A stretch of 64,000 nt of DNA from Lewinella sp. IMCC34191 (GCF_003390935.1 NZ_QNQZ01000001.1:682001-746000), one strand, 5' to 3'; positions 17,710-30,272 are shown, counted from the first letter of the stretch. Notes: a model not told the origin generated them from the letters alone. Numbers and translations are program-made.

Positions 17710-18933
17710 ATGAAATTACTCGTTTTAACCAAAAAGTTTCCCTTCCCCCTAAAGGATGGTGAAAGCCTGGCCATTCACGGACTGACGAAAAGCCTTTCCG
17801 AACTTGGCTGCGAGGTCAGTCTGCTGGCCATGAATACGAGTAAGCACTTCTACGGTGAGAAGGAGCTTCCCGCCGATATGGCCCACTACCGGGAAGTACG
17901 CACGGTGTCGATCAATAACGACTTCAGCCCGATTGACGCGGTGTCTAATCTGCTCAGGGGTACGTCGTATCACATTAGCCGCTTTCACCAGGAGAGCTAC
18001 CACGAGGCTTTATCCCGCTGGTTGTTGGAGGAGTCCTTCGACATCGTGCAATTGGAAACGCTCTACCTGGCTCCCTACGTCAATACCATCCGTCGCCAGT
18101 CAAAAGCCCAGATCGTCATGCGCTCCCACAACGTAGAGCACGAGATCTGGGAGCGGTGCTGCGAGAACATTTCCTTCGCCCCCAAGCGCTGGTATCTTCG
18201 CCATATCACCAAGCAACTGCGGGACTTCGAGCGCAGCCAGCTCAACCAATACGATCTCCACCTGCCCATTACGCAGCGGGATAAAAAGAACTTTGAGCGC
18301 CTCGGAGGCCGCGGCTGGATGCAGGTGCTGCCCATTGGCCTGGAAACACGGTGTGGGGCACCTACCTACGAGAGCTACCGCAAGTCGCCCAACCTGCACT
18401 TTATCGGCTCGCTGGATTGGCTGCCCAATTTGGAAGGCTTGAATTGGTTCCTCCATGACGTGTGGCCGGAGATTCACCGCCGCTGTCCGGATGTAGAATT
18501 CCACATTGCCGGTCGGAATATGCCACACAGCATCCAGCAATTGCGGATGAAGAACGTAGTAATTCACGGGGAGGTGGAAAGCAGTTGTGACTTCGTTTCC
18601 TCGCAGAGCATCAGCATCGTCCCCTTGCTGAGTGGCGGCGGTATGCGGGCCAAAATTCTGGAAGCCATGTCGCTGGGGCGGGTGGTGATCACCACCACGG
18701 TCGGTTTGGAAGGAATCAAGGCACGGAATCGTCGGGACCTCTTCATCGCCGACACGCCCGAGCAGTTCGTCGCCGTCGTGGAAGACTGCGTACGTCGGGG
18801 CCGGAAGCTGGAGGCCATCGGGCGTAGTGCGTACTCCGCCTTCCGCCGTCGTTACGACCGTCGCGTTTTGGCTCAGCGTCTGCTGGAGACTTACGAAAAG
18901 ATGTTGGAAGTCGACTACGTCGAGCAGGATTAG
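17710..18933 (+). CDS. Glycosyltransferase, GT4 family
   Basis: A 407-residue GT-B enzyme. The N-terminal half begins KLLVLTKKFPFPLKDGES and includes MRSHNVEHEIWERC. The C-terminal half has FIGSLDWLPNLEGLNWFL, FHIAGRNMP and SIVPLLSGGGMRAKILEAMSLGRVVITTTVGLEGI, the nucleotide-sugar binding region with the family glutamates. It likely transfers a sugar in surface polysaccharide or glycan synthesis. The acceptor cannot be read, and no polysaccharide cluster surrounds it. It is followed 47 bp later by glpK. Confidence 0.85.
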   Translation: MKLLVLTKKFPFPLKDGESLAIHGLTKSLSELGCEVSLLAMNTSKHFYGEKELPADMAHYREVRTVSINNDFSPIDAVSNLLRGTSYHISRFHQESYHEALSRWLLEESFDIVQLETLYLAPYVNTIRRQSKAQIVMRSHNVEHEIWERCCENISFAPKRWYLRHITKQLRDFERSQLNQYDLHLPITQRDKKNFERLGGRGWMQVLPIGLETRCGAPTYESYRKSPNLHFIGSLDWLPNLEGLNWFLHDVWPEIHRRCPDVEFHIAGRNMPHSIQQLRMKNVVIHGEVESSCDFVSSQSISIVPLLSGGGMRAKILEAMSLGRVVITTTVGLEGIKARNRRDLFIADTPEQFVAVVEDCVRRGRKLEAIGRSAYSAFRRRYDRRVLAQRLLETYEKMLEVDYVEQD

Positions 18934-18956
18934 CCGGCGACTGTCCGGTGTATTGA

Positions 18957-21193
<2,237 letters not shown>

Positions 21194-21210
21194 AAGCGAA
21201 GGAATGGGAA

Positions 21211-22005
21211 TCAGACCACTAACTTAATAAACAGCACGAGAGCGGCTACCGTAAAGCAGTAGTAGGCGAAGTATTTAAGTTCGGCTTTTTTGACCAGTTT
21301 GATCATCCACAGGCAGGCGGCAATACCAGTCAGGAAGGCGGCGCTGAAGCCGATGATCAGTTCCACGGCTGAGGTGGTGGCGGTAAATTCTCCGTCCAGC
21401 ATATCCTTAGCCATCTTACCCAAGATTAGCGGAACGACCATCAAAAAAGAAAAACGGGCGGACCGTTCCCGGTCGATGCCCAGCAGTACACTGGTGGAAA
21501 TCGTTGCACCGGACCGACTAATACCCGGTAGAATAGCGATCGCCTGAGCTACGCCGATCAGGAAGGCACTGGTCCAGTTAACGGCTTTGTCCGTTTGTTT
21601 GGCCCGGTCGGCCAGGAAAAGCAAAAGGCCGGTAACGATTAACATCAGGGCGACCAGGACGATCTGGCGGTCGAAGAGCGCGGTGAGGATGTCATCGTAC
21701 AGCACCCCGATGATGGCGGCCGGAATCATGCTCAGAATAATCAGCAGCGAAAACTTAGTGCCGCCGTTCCACTCGAATCGAAACAGGTCCTGCAGGATCT
21801 CGGCAATATCACGACGGAAGACGACGATGGTGGCAAGGGCCGTCGCGGCGTGAAGCGTCACGGTCATGAGCATGCTCTCGGCGGCCAGGCTGTCGTCCTG
21901 GAACAACCACTTCGTCAATTCTAAGTGCCCGCTACTACTCACGGGGAGAAACTCCGTTAGCCCCTGTACGATTCCCAGGACGAGGGCTCTAAACCATTCT
22001 ATCAC
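21211..22005 (-). CDS. uppP: Undecaprenyl-diphosphatase UppP/BacA
   Basis: A 264-residue polytopic membrane enzyme with both family active-site stretches, EFLPVSSSGHLELTKW near the N-terminus and GISRSGATIS in the middle. It removes a phosphate from undecaprenyl diphosphate so that the lipid carrier can be reused for peptidoglycan and surface glycans. It follows DUF3098 by 3 bp and precedes truB by 17 bp. Confidence 0.96.
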   Translation of the reverse strand: MIEWFRALVLGIVQGLTEFLPVSSSGHLELTKWLFQDDSLAAESMLMTVTLHAATALATIVVFRRDIAEILQDLFRFEWNGGTKFSLLIILSMIPAAIIGVLYDDILTALFDRQIVLVALMLIVTGLLLFLADRAKQTDKAVNWTSAFLIGVAQAIAILPGISRSGATISTSVLLGIDRERSARFSFLMVVPLILGKMAKDMLDGEFTATTSAVELIIGFSAAFLTGIAACLWMIKLVKKAELKYFAYYCFTVAALVLFIKLVV

Positions 22006-22008
22006 AGC

Positions 22009-22356
22009 TTACTTTTTGAAGATCGCGTAGGTGACCACACACAGGCCGGAAAGAATGATGATGGGCGCTAGCGTGATCTTGCGCCAACTGTAGATCACGG
22101 TCTCGTCGAATACGGTTGGGTCCTCGCCCCTCCCGCCGGTCATCAGCAAAAAACCCAGGACGATCAGCAAAAACCCACCGCCGAGCCAGATGTAAGTCTG
22201 CTTGCCAAAGATCAGCGGGTGAGCGATCGCCTCCGAACTGCGGGTGCGGACCGCGGGGCGGGCGGACGTTTTCGGCTTCGCCACCACGCGTACGGGCTCC
22301 TCCTCCTGAACGGTTGGGGACGGTTTACGTGATTTTTGCTTTTTCCGCTTACTCAT
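22009..22356 (-). CDS. DUF3098 small membrane protein
   Basis: A 115-residue protein with a basic N-terminal tail (MSKRKKQKSRKPSP), then HPLIFGKQTYIWLGGGFLL, a first membrane helix ending GFLLMTGG, the family phrase EDPTVFDE, and a second helix (ITLAPIIILSGLCVVTYAI). This matches DUF3098, found in Bacteroidota beside uppP. The start at 22356 is preferred because upstream residues do not fit the family. In relatives the cluster often begins with ftsX; here an amidohydrolase lies divergently instead. A -7-like TACCTTCG occurs on the minus strand at 22391-22384. Role unknown, possibly tied to envelope growth through its operon. Confidence 0.85.
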   Translation of the reverse strand: MSKRKKQKSRKPSPTVQEEEPVRVVAKPKTSARPAVRTRSSEAIAHPLIFGKQTYIWLGGGFLLIVLGFLLMTGGRGEDPTVFDETVIYSWRKITLAPIIILSGLCVVTYAIFKK

Positions 22357-22459
22357 ATTCGGACAAGATTCTTTCGGCCAGCGCGAAGGTACTACATTGG
22401 GACTTGCTTGACCCAAAGCAGCACCGTAATCGACACCAATGTGCTTATCATTACCAACT

Positions 22460-24025
22460 ATGCCACGTTCGCTTCTATTGCTCTTCCTGTTAATTCTTGT
22501 CCTTCCCGTTAGCAATTCCCTCTTCGGGCAAATGACCGACGCGGAAGACCGCGGCGACGATTTCGGGGAAGGCCCCTTCGACCAGCTGATCATCCGCGGA
22601 GTCACGCTGATCAATGGCAACCTGGCTCCCCCGATCGGTCCGGTGGATATCGTTATCGAGGGAAACCGTATCGTCAGCGTCGAAACCGTCGGCTTTCCCG
22701 GGGTGCCTATCAAGCCCGACAGCCGGCCCGAGCTTCGCGACGATGGCCGGGAGATCGACGCCGAAGGCATGTACGCGCTCCCGGGCTTCATCGATATGCA
22801 CGGACATACCGGCGGTCGGGCCCAGGGGACCACCCCCGACTACGTATACAAGCTCTGGTTGGGCCATGGCATTACCACTATCCGGGAACCGGGTTCCTTC
22901 AACGGCCTGGACTGGACCTTGCGCCACAAGGAGCGTTCGGCCAACAATGAAATTACCGCACCGCGCATCGTCGCGTACACCGGCTTCGGCATGGGAAGGG
23001 AGGAACCCTTTACTACCACGGACGAAGTGCGGGCCTGGGTGCGTGAGAACAAAGAGAAGGGAAGCGACGGCATCAAATTCTTCGGTGCGCGTCCCGATCT
23101 GATGCAAGCTGCCCTGGAAGAGAACAAGCAACTTGGCCTACGCAGCGCCATGCACCACGCCCAAATGAACGTCGGAGAGTGGAACGTGCTGCATTCCGCC
23201 AGCGCCGGACTGACCACCATGGAGCACTGGTACGGACTGCCCGAAGCGCTCTTCGCCGACCGCCGGGTACAGGACTACCCGGTCGATTACAATTATCAGA
23301 ACGAGCAGCACCGCTTCGGCGAGGCGGGCAACCTCTGGCAGCAGGCCGCCGCTCCCTACAGCGATCACTGGAATGCCGTCATGGATAGCCTGCTCGCGCT
23401 GGACTTTACCATTAATCCGACCTTTAATATCTACGACGCCAATCGGGATATCATGCGGGCACGCAACGCCGACTGGCACGAAGAATATACGCTGCCCAGT
23501 CTGATGCGTTTCTACGCACCGAGTCGGGTAAGCCACGGAAGCTACTGGCACCATTGGGGTACGGAGCAGGAAGTGAACTGGAAGGAAAACTACCGGCTCT
23601 GGATGACCTTTATCAACGAATACAAAAACCGGGGCGGGCGGGTCACCGCCGGTTCGGACAGTGGCTACATCTATCAGCTTTACGGTTTTGGATATATCCG
23701 GGAACTCGAACTGTTGCGGGAGGCAGGATTCCACCCGCTAGAAGTCATCCAGTCCGCCACCCTCCACGGCGCCGAAGCGCTCGGGATGGCGGACCGCCTC
23801 GGTACGATTGAAGCCGGCAAACTGGCGGACATCGTTCTGGTCGCCGACAATCCCCTCGCTGATTTCAAAGTACTCTACGGGACGGGGGCAACCCGCCTGA
23901 CCGAAGACAACGAAGTCACCACCACCGAAGGCATCCGGTACACGATCAAGGACGGCATCGTCTACGACGCTGTTGCGCTTCGCGAAGCAGTCAAGCAAAT
24001 GGTCCGCGAAGCGAAGTCGGAATAG
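22460..24025 (+). CDS. Secreted amidohydrolase-family protein
   Basis: A 521-residue exported metal-dependent hydrolase. The ATG at 22460 opens a signal peptide (MPRSLLLLFLLILVLPVSNS). The N-terminal beta-sandwich is followed by the TIM-barrel metal motifs: GFIDMHGHT (HxH), KFFG with the likely carbamylated lysine, MHHAQ, MEHWYG and AGSDSG (Asp). The C-terminus has the usual GTIEAGKLADIVLVADNP. Similar secreted amidohydrolases act on dipeptides or cyclic amides, but the substrate here cannot be assigned. It is divergent from DUF3098, and its stop lies 2 bp from that of the convergent metalloprotease. Confidence 0.87.
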   Translation: MPRSLLLLFLLILVLPVSNSLFGQMTDAEDRGDDFGEGPFDQLIIRGVTLINGNLAPPIGPVDIVIEGNRIVSVETVGFPGVPIKPDSRPELRDDGREIDAEGMYALPGFIDMHGHTGGRAQGTTPDYVYKLWLGHGITTIREPGSFNGLDWTLRHKERSANNEITAPRIVAYTGFGMGREEPFTTTDEVRAWVRENKEKGSDGIKFFGARPDLMQAALEENKQLGLRSAMHHAQMNVGEWNVLHSASAGLTTMEHWYGLPEALFADRRVQDYPVDYNYQNEQHRFGEAGNLWQQAAAPYSDHWNAVMDSLLALDFTINPTFNIYDANRDIMRARNADWHEEYTLPSLMRFYAPSRVSHGSYWHHWGTEQEVNWKENYRLWMTFINEYKNRGGRVTAGSDSGYIYQLYGFGYIRELELLREAGFHPLEVIQSATLHGAEALGMADRLGTIEAGKLADIVLVADNPLADFKVLYGTGATRLTEDNEVTTTEGIRYTIKDGIVYDAVALREAVKQMVREAKSE

Positions 24026-24027
24026 TC

Positions 24028-26475
24028 CTACTTCGCCGTAAGCGCGTCATCGATAGTTGCGGCGATTTCCTGTAGGTGGTACTTCACGATCCCGTCACGG
24101 TAGCGGCCGGAAGCTCGCTCACTCAGCCGGCGAATCGCGCTCAACTCGGCCCGGGCCAATGCCCCGATATCAGAGGGATTCTCGGTGTTGTCCTCCATCA
24201 GCTGACGTAGCCGATCGACCTGCGCACGCTGGAGATTGCGGCGGTATACGTTGATCTCCCGGCCGGCTAAAGCTTCCTGCCATACGCCCCGCCGTAACTG
24301 CTCGAGCATGTCGGTCGCGGTATAGGCGGCATCTCCGTTCATCGTTTCATTTTCGATCATGCGTTCGAGCCGATCCTCGCGCAGCAAATTGTCCAGTTGC
24401 CGCTGCTGAAGGCTCGCCATCCGGTCGACGATACCCTCCGCGCCGATGTTGGCGACGATGCGGCGGGGCATCAACCATTCCGGTGACCCGAACACTTCCT
24501 CGTTCAGAAACGCCATGGCCCGTTCCTGCTCCTTTCGGTCCAGGTGCGTGTAGGTGTCTCCCTTCTCGTCGGTGGTACGCAGCTGTTCATACACTCCGCC
24601 GATGTTGGCGGTGACGTGCGCGGCATAGCGCGACCAGACTCCAAGGAATTCACCGTATAGTTCCCGCAGGTCACTGTAGTCCTGTCCGGGCTGGGTAGTC
24701 CAGTCGGCCAGGTTCTCCGCAACGATTCGGAGGTTCTTCATTCCATACGTCGAGGCTTTTACGGGATCGTCGCCAACGGCTTCGGTCTGCGAACTCGGAT
24801 CGGAGGAACTGCGACCGCCAAACAGGTACATGGGATCCCCGCTCTTTTCGGCTATCCAGGCGTTGAGCGTTTCTTTTTCCGCTTCGGGGGAGTCGATATC
24901 CGGCAGGTAGCGATATCCCCAGTTGATTGCGTAAACATCGTACGGTCCGAGCATTCTTACCCAGCGCACGCCCTCGTCGCCCGGTTGAGCCACGTAATTG
25001 TAGCGCGTATAATCCATGATCGTGGACGCCAGGCCCCACTCGTTCGTGAAGGAAGCCGACCGCAGGCTATCCGTAGGGTAGGCGTAGCTGGCTTTCATGT
25101 TGTGGGGCAAACCGAGCGCATGACCGACCTCGTGCGAAATGACGCGACGCATCATCTCCCCGATCTCTTCGTCGGGTGTGTCCAGACTCCGTGCGGTTGG
25201 ATTGGCGGCACCTGTTTCCAGCATGTAGCGGTTCCGGTAGCTGCGAAGGTGATTATGGTACCATATAATGTCGCTCTCGATAATCTGACCGGAGCGAGGA
25301 TCGACGGCGCTCGGTCCGATGGCATTCCTCGTGGTGGATGCTACGTAACGGACGACCGAGTAACGCGCATCCTCCGGGCTCCAGTCGGGATCCTCCGACG
25401 GATCTGGTGCGTCGCGTGCGACGATCGCGTTTTTAAATCCGGCGGCCTCGAAGGCAACCTGCCAGTCCTCGATACCCTGGCGGAAGTAGGGGCGGAATTT
25501 CTCCGGCGTGGCCGGGTCCAGGTAGTAGACGATCGGTTCTTCGGGTTCGACCAGTTCTCCGCGCTCATATGCTTCCATGTCGCTCGGAACGAGCTTCCAT
25601 CGCTTGATGTATTCTTTTTCGTCCGCCTTGAGGGCTTCGGATCCGTAATCCACCTGCGACACCGTAAACCAGCCTACCCGCTCATCGTGAAGCCGCGGCT
25701 GCATGGGTTCCTCCGGTAGCAGATACAGCGACTGGCTCATCTGCATGCTGATGGTGCCGGTCCGGGAATTGGATGGGGGGTTGCCGGCCACGAACGTCAT
25801 ATCGTGCCGGACCTCGATATTACCCGGATAGCTTGCCATCCTGCTGATGAAGCTGCGGCTTTTGTCCAGGCTACGAACTTCGTACGATTTGCGCAGCCGG
25901 CGGTCGAGTCCCGTGATCGCCTGTACATCGGTGGTGAAAAGGTCATTAACCTCGATGACGGCCGCGGTAGAGTCAGGATTAAAGGCCTTGACGTCAAAGG
26001 CCATGATGATCGGCGCGTAGTTGTTGTTCTGCACCGAAAGGTTGATTGGAAGGTTCGGATCCGCTACGGCATCATACGCCACCGAGGTCAGGTAGATTCC
26101 GTCATTGATCCGGTTCCAGCGGACGAGCTGCTCGTTGGTTTTTGAGCCGGCATTCAGGTAGCCTCCGCCTAATTCGGCGGGTATCTTGGCGATGCGGGTG
26201 ACCATGAGCATGTCCTTACCCAGGGTAGTGAAGGGGATCTCGAAGTAGTAATCGTCGCCAACGCGGTGGACGGAAAACATGCCTTCGTCTGAAACGGCCT
26301 CGTCCGTGACTACTTCGTCGTAGTCCTTGAATTTACTGTCTTTCTTCTTCTCGGTGTCGGCCGTAGCCGTGGAATCGATGGCCGCGGTGTTTTCGTTCGC
26401 GGTGGGCGGCGTCTGCGGAGGCTTCACCGTTTTACAGGCCAGGAATAGTAAAAGGCAAAGGGGCAGTAAACGCAT
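24028..26475 (-). CDS. Zinc-dependent metalloprotease lipoprotein (DUF5117/DUF4953 type)
   Basis: An 815-residue lipoprotein with signal MRLLPLCLLLFLAC and lipobox LFLAC. The zinc site HEVGHALGLPHN (His448, His452, His458) is the extended metzincin-type motif HExxHxxGxxH. The domain order, with an N-terminal beta-rich part and then the peptidase, matches large Bacteroidota metalloproteases carrying DUF5117 and DUF4953. It likely degrades proteins at the outer membrane. It is the last gene of a minus operon, 9 bp after the beta-glucosidase. Confidence 0.88.
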   Translation of the reverse strand: MRLLPLCLLLFLACKTVKPPQTPPTANENTAAIDSTATADTEKKKDSKFKDYDEVVTDEAVSDEGMFSVHRVGDDYYFEIPFTTLGKDMLMVTRIAKIPAELGGGYLNAGSKTNEQLVRWNRINDGIYLTSVAYDAVADPNLPINLSVQNNNYAPIIMAFDVKAFNPDSTAAVIEVNDLFTTDVQAITGLDRRLRKSYEVRSLDKSRSFISRMASYPGNIEVRHDMTFVAGNPPSNSRTGTISMQMSQSLYLLPEEPMQPRLHDERVGWFTVSQVDYGSEALKADEKEYIKRWKLVPSDMEAYERGELVEPEEPIVYYLDPATPEKFRPYFRQGIEDWQVAFEAAGFKNAIVARDAPDPSEDPDWSPEDARYSVVRYVASTTRNAIGPSAVDPRSGQIIESDIIWYHNHLRSYRNRYMLETGAANPTARSLDTPDEEIGEMMRRVISHEVGHALGLPHNMKASYAYPTDSLRSASFTNEWGLASTIMDYTRYNYVAQPGDEGVRWVRMLGPYDVYAINWGYRYLPDIDSPEAEKETLNAWIAEKSGDPMYLFGGRSSSDPSSQTEAVGDDPVKASTYGMKNLRIVAENLADWTTQPGQDYSDLRELYGEFLGVWSRYAAHVTANIGGVYEQLRTTDEKGDTYTHLDRKEQERAMAFLNEEVFGSPEWLMPRRIVANIGAEGIVDRMASLQQRQLDNLLREDRLERMIENETMNGDAAYTATDMLEQLRRGVWQEALAGREINVYRRNLQRAQVDRLRQLMEDNTENPSDIGALARAELSAIRRLSERASGRYRDGIVKYHLQEIAATIDDALTAK

Positions 26476-26484
26476 GGTTAGGGG

Positions 26485-28755
26485 TTAATCTTCGTAATCA
26501 AAATCTTCAGTAAGGTCTCCGACCATTACTGTAAAGGTTCCTTCTTCGGTCACCCATTCATTCTCGAGGCCGATAAAGGCAATGTCGTCGGCCGTTAAGG
26601 TAAAGGTTACGTCCCGGTATTCGCCGGGCTCGAGGTAAAGTTTCAGGAAATCCCGCAGGCGCCGGGCGCTTGGGGTGATTGATGCGACCTGATCTTGGGT
26701 GTAGAGCAACACGGAGTGCTTTCCGGCCCGTTCGCCTTGATTAGTTACCCGCAGACTCACGGTCAGGGTGTCGTTGGGGTTAAGTACCCGGCTGCTGAGC
26801 TCGAGATCGCTATACACGAAGTCGGTGAAGGACAGGCCATAACCAAATTCAAAGAGCGGATTGAAGTTGCCATTGAGTGCTTCGGTCGCCTTGTGGTCAT
26901 ACGTCAACAGTGCGTTTGGATAGCGCGGATAGGTCAGCGGAAGCCGACCGCTCGGATTCACCCGGCCGGACAAAATACCTGCAACGGCATCTCCACCGCG
27001 GGGTCCGGGATACCCGGCAAACAAAACGGCTTTGGATAAGCGAGACAGCTGGTTCATCAGTCGCGGCCTACCGGCGGCCATGATCAGCACGATGGGCTTA
27101 CCCGTTTCGTGAAGGGCGTTAAAGAGGTCGCGTTGTGCCTTCGGTAGCACCAGCGTATTAATGTTGCCGGGATCTTCGGTATAGCTAAGTTCGCCGATGC
27201 AAAGGACGATAACATCCACGTTCTCCACCGCCGCAACGGCAGCATCCACGTCGCTAAGGGTATCGAAACTTGCTCCGGCCGCATAGTCCACCCGCCCGGG
27301 GAACTCTTTCTCCAGCGCCTCCCGAATGGTGTTGTAATCCGACAAATACTCATCGGATTCGGTGCCCTGCCAGCCGTAGGTCCAGCCACCGTTTAGGCTG
27401 CGCATATTATCCGCCGTCGGGCCGACAACCAGCAGCCGTTGCTCTGCCTTGATCGGCAAGGGCAGCCCGTCGTTTTTCAGCAGCACGATGGACTCTTCCG
27501 CAGATTGCAGCGCTTTGCGGGCATACTGTTCGCTGCCAAATTCCGGAAAAGCGGCCGGATCCCATACCTGTTGGTCGTAAAGGCCTAGCGCTACCTTGAC
27601 GGCCAGGATTCGGGCCACGGAGGTATCGATGCGCCCCATGGAGATTTCCCCTTCCTGGACCAGTTCCAGCACGATTTCGGGAAAATCGGTCGTCACGGCG
27701 GTCATGCTCATATCCAGTCCCGCATCAATAGACATCTTGACCGCTTCTTTGAGGTCTTTAGCCACCTTATGCCGTTCGTAGAGATAGCGCACGTCCTGCC
27801 AGTCAGAAACCAGGAGTCCCTCGAATCCAAGCTCGCCGCGCAGTACGTCCGTCAGCAGATGCTTGTTGACATGGGTGGGAATGCCATTAACCTCCCCCGA
27901 GTTGATCATGACGGTTAGGGCGCCACTCTCGATTGCGGTGGCGTACTGAGGCAGATAATACTCGCGCAGTTGGCGCTCCGGCAGGTATGCCGGTGTCCGG
28001 TCGCGGCCGCTGGCCGGTGAGCCGTAGCCGGTGAAGTGCTTCAGGCACGCTACTACGTGGTTTTGATCACTGACGTCGTCACCCTGATATCCCTGCATCA
28101 TCGCCAGGCCAAAGCGCTGATTCACGTATACGTCCTCTCCGAAGCTCTCCCAAGTGCGCGGCCAGGCCGGCTGCCGGCCCACGTCCATGGCGGGACTAAA
28201 GTTCCAGGGGATACTGGCAGCCTTCATCTCGTAGGCGGTAATGCCTGCCAGCTCGCTGGCCAGATCCGTGTTGAACGTGGCGGCCACGTTCAACGGTTGA
28301 GCATACAGGGTAGCCCCGGACACGTAGTTCACCCCGTGTATCGCGTCCTGGCCGTAAAGCAGGGGTACGCCGGTCGTCTCCATTGCCCTGGCCTGTAAGC
28401 GCCCGATATAATCGTGATACTCCTCGGGCGTGGGAAAGCTGCGGCTTGGATGGTTCAGGATCGAACCGATCTCCAATTCGCCGATAATGCGGTCTATTTT
28501 GCTGCTGTCCAGCACCGGCGGGACAGTCAGTACATAGGTGGGTCCTTCAAACACCAGGTCCACCGCTACCTGAGTCATCTGACCGGCCTTTTGCTTAAGC
28601 GTCAGGCGCCGGAGTTCAGACTGTACAAAGGCGTTCTCCTCTTCGGAAAGAAAGGAAAAGCCGAGCGTTCCCTCGGATGAAGAATTTTGCGCCGTAGCGC
28701 AGGATAAAATGAAGATCGTAAAAAGGAGCGCTGTCAGGTACCGCATATGAGCCAT
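26485..28755 (-). CDS. Glycoside hydrolase family 3 beta-glucosidase
   Basis: A 756-residue exported enzyme. The N-terminal GH3 TIM-barrel has LLYGQDAIHGVNY, the substrate loop KHFTGYGSPASGRDR and the nucleophile region LLVSDWQDVRYL. The alpha/beta sandwich and a C-terminal fibronectin-III-like domain (KHSVLLYTQD ... LEPGEYRDVTFTL) follow. It hydrolyses terminal beta-linked glucose or similar residues. The signal peptide ends FILSC-AT, a possible lipobox, so it may be anchored. An alternative start at 28746 (MRYLTALL) fits equally well. It follows the GH3-type synthetase by 29 bp. Confidence 0.92.
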   Translation of the reverse strand: MAHMRYLTALLFTIFILSCATAQNSSSEGTLGFSFLSEEENAFVQSELRRLTLKQKAGQMTQVAVDLVFEGPTYVLTVPPVLDSSKIDRIIGELEIGSILNHPSRSFPTPEEYHDYIGRLQARAMETTGVPLLYGQDAIHGVNYVSGATLYAQPLNVAATFNTDLASELAGITAYEMKAASIPWNFSPAMDVGRQPAWPRTWESFGEDVYVNQRFGLAMMQGYQGDDVSDQNHVVACLKHFTGYGSPASGRDRTPAYLPERQLREYYLPQYATAIESGALTVMINSGEVNGIPTHVNKHLLTDVLRGELGFEGLLVSDWQDVRYLYERHKVAKDLKEAVKMSIDAGLDMSMTAVTTDFPEIVLELVQEGEISMGRIDTSVARILAVKVALGLYDQQVWDPAAFPEFGSEQYARKALQSAEESIVLLKNDGLPLPIKAEQRLLVVGPTADNMRSLNGGWTYGWQGTESDEYLSDYNTIREALEKEFPGRVDYAAGASFDTLSDVDAAVAAVENVDVIVLCIGELSYTEDPGNINTLVLPKAQRDLFNALHETGKPIVLIMAAGRPRLMNQLSRLSKAVLFAGYPGPRGGDAVAGILSGRVNPSGRLPLTYPRYPNALLTYDHKATEALNGNFNPLFEFGYGLSFTDFVYSDLELSSRVLNPNDTLTVSLRVTNQGERAGKHSVLLYTQDQVASITPSARRLRDFLKLYLEPGEYRDVTFTLTADDIAFIGLENEWVTEEGTFTVMVGDLTEDFDYED

Positions 28756-28784
28756 CGTTAGCCGCTAAGCTAACACTTGCTGGC

Positions 28785-30272
28785 CTATCTCTCCAGCAAA
28801 CCGTCGGCAAGCAAGCGGTCATTCGCCAATCGCGGCACCTTGTTTTGCCCACCAAGCTTACCCTGCCGCTTCATATACCTGCGGAAAGAACCGGGTGGAA
28901 GGGTGGTGAGAATCAGCGGGCGAAGAATTTTACCCTCGATCAGGTCGCGGTAGTATAAGTTCTCCTTTACCATGGCCTGGTCCAACGCAGCTGCGAAGGC
29001 CTCCGGGTCAGCCGGCGCTTGGCCAAATTCTACCAGCCACTCGTGATAGGGTAGACCCGCCGTCGGATTCACCTGCGGGGCGACGGTAAACTCCGTCACC
29101 TCCGCTCCGTAGCGGCCGGACACCTCCCGCAGCGCGGTTTCCACCTCCTTGCCAATCACGTGCTCGCCGAAAGCGGAAATGAAGTGCTTAATGCGGCCCG
29201 TGACCCGGATGCGGTGTGGAGCCAGACTGACGAATTCAACCGTGTCGCCGATGTTGTACGCCCATAAGCCGGCGGTAGAGCTAAGCAGGATAGCGTAATT
29301 TACACCTGTTTGTACCTCAGCTAGCGACAGCCGTTCGGGCGCCTCATCAAAAATCTGATCGGCGGGCACGAACTCAAAGAAGATACCGCTACCGGTATTC
29401 AGCAGGAGACCGGCTTCGGTCTGGCTGTCCTGAAACGCGATAAATCCTTCGCTGGCCGGATAGGTTTCCACGCTCGGGATGCGCTGACCGACGAGTCGTT
29501 CCAGGCTTTCGCGGTACGGCTCGAAGTTGACGCCACCATAGACGAACATTTCCAGATTAGGGAACAGCTCTTTGATGGTATCCTTGCCGCTTCGGGAGAG
29601 TAGTCGCTCGTAGTACATCTGCACCCAGGGGGGTATACCGCTGATCATTCGCATGTCGGCGTGGATGGTTTCGTCGACGATGGCTTCCAATTTGGTTTCC
29701 CAGTCCTCTATGCAGTTAGTCGCGTAGCTGGGTAATTGATTGGTCCGCAGCCAGGCCGGAACCTCATGGTTTACAATGCCGGATAAGCGGCCGGTGGGGA
29801 TCCCGTTCGTGGAACCCATTTCGGGGCTTCCACTGAGAAAAATCATCTTGCCGTCCAACCAACGGGCGTGACCGGTTTCCGCTACGTAATTGAATATGGC
29901 GTTGCGGGCCGAGCCAAAGTGGTTGGGTAGGCTGTCCTTAGTGAGCGGGATGTACTTGACCCCACTGGTCGTACCGCTGGTTTTTGCCAGGTATCTCGGT
30001 GTGCCGGGCCAACTGACGTCCTTTTCTCCCGCGGTGATTCGATCGGCATATGGCCGGAAGTCCTCGTAATCTCCCACTGGCACCAATCGCTTGAAGTCCG
30101 CGTAAGTCTCCATACTCTCGAAATGGTGTTCTCTTCCGTAGCTCGTGTTACGGGCGGTCCGGACAAGGTCTTTCCGGATCTCTTCCTGGATTTCCACGGC
30201 CAGGGCGGCGCGGTAGCGTATCCGGCGTCGGAGGTATTGAGCAAAGGGACGAAGTAGCGTTGATTTACGCAA
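28785..30272 (-). CDS. GH3 auxin-responsive-promoter-family acyl-adenylating enzyme
   Basis: A 495-residue protein of the plant GH3 (jasmonate/auxin amido synthetase) superfamily. The ATP-binding P-loop is LAKTSGTTSGVKYIPLT, followed by MISGIPPWVQMYYERLL, YPASEGFIAFQD and YNIGDTVEFVSL, and a mobile C-terminal domain. Plant members adenylate a carboxylic acid and join it to an amino acid; bacterial members are mostly uncharacterised. The name clash with glycoside hydrolase family 3 next door is a coincidence. The gene lies 3 bp after the lytic transglycosylase gene, so the two are cotranscribed. Substrate unknown. Confidence 0.88.
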   Translation of the reverse strand: MRKSTLLRPFAQYLRRRIRYRAALAVEIQEEIRKDLVRTARNTSYGREHHFESMETYADFKRLVPVGDYEDFRPYADRITAGEKDVSWPGTPRYLAKTSGTTSGVKYIPLTKDSLPNHFGSARNAIFNYVAETGHARWLDGKMIFLSGSPEMGSTNGIPTGRLSGIVNHEVPAWLRTNQLPSYATNCIEDWETKLEAIVDETIHADMRMISGIPPWVQMYYERLLSRSGKDTIKELFPNLEMFVYGGVNFEPYRESLERLVGQRIPSVETYPASEGFIAFQDSQTEAGLLLNTGSGIFFEFVPADQIFDEAPERLSLAEVQTGVNYAILLSSTAGLWAYNIGDTVEFVSLAPHRIRVTGRIKHFISAFGEHVIGKEVETALREVSGRYGAEVTEFTVAPQVNPTAGLPYHEWLVEFGQAPADPEAFAAALDQAMVKENLYYRDLIEGKILRPLILTTLPPGSFRRYMKRQGKLGGQNKVPRLANDRLLADGLLER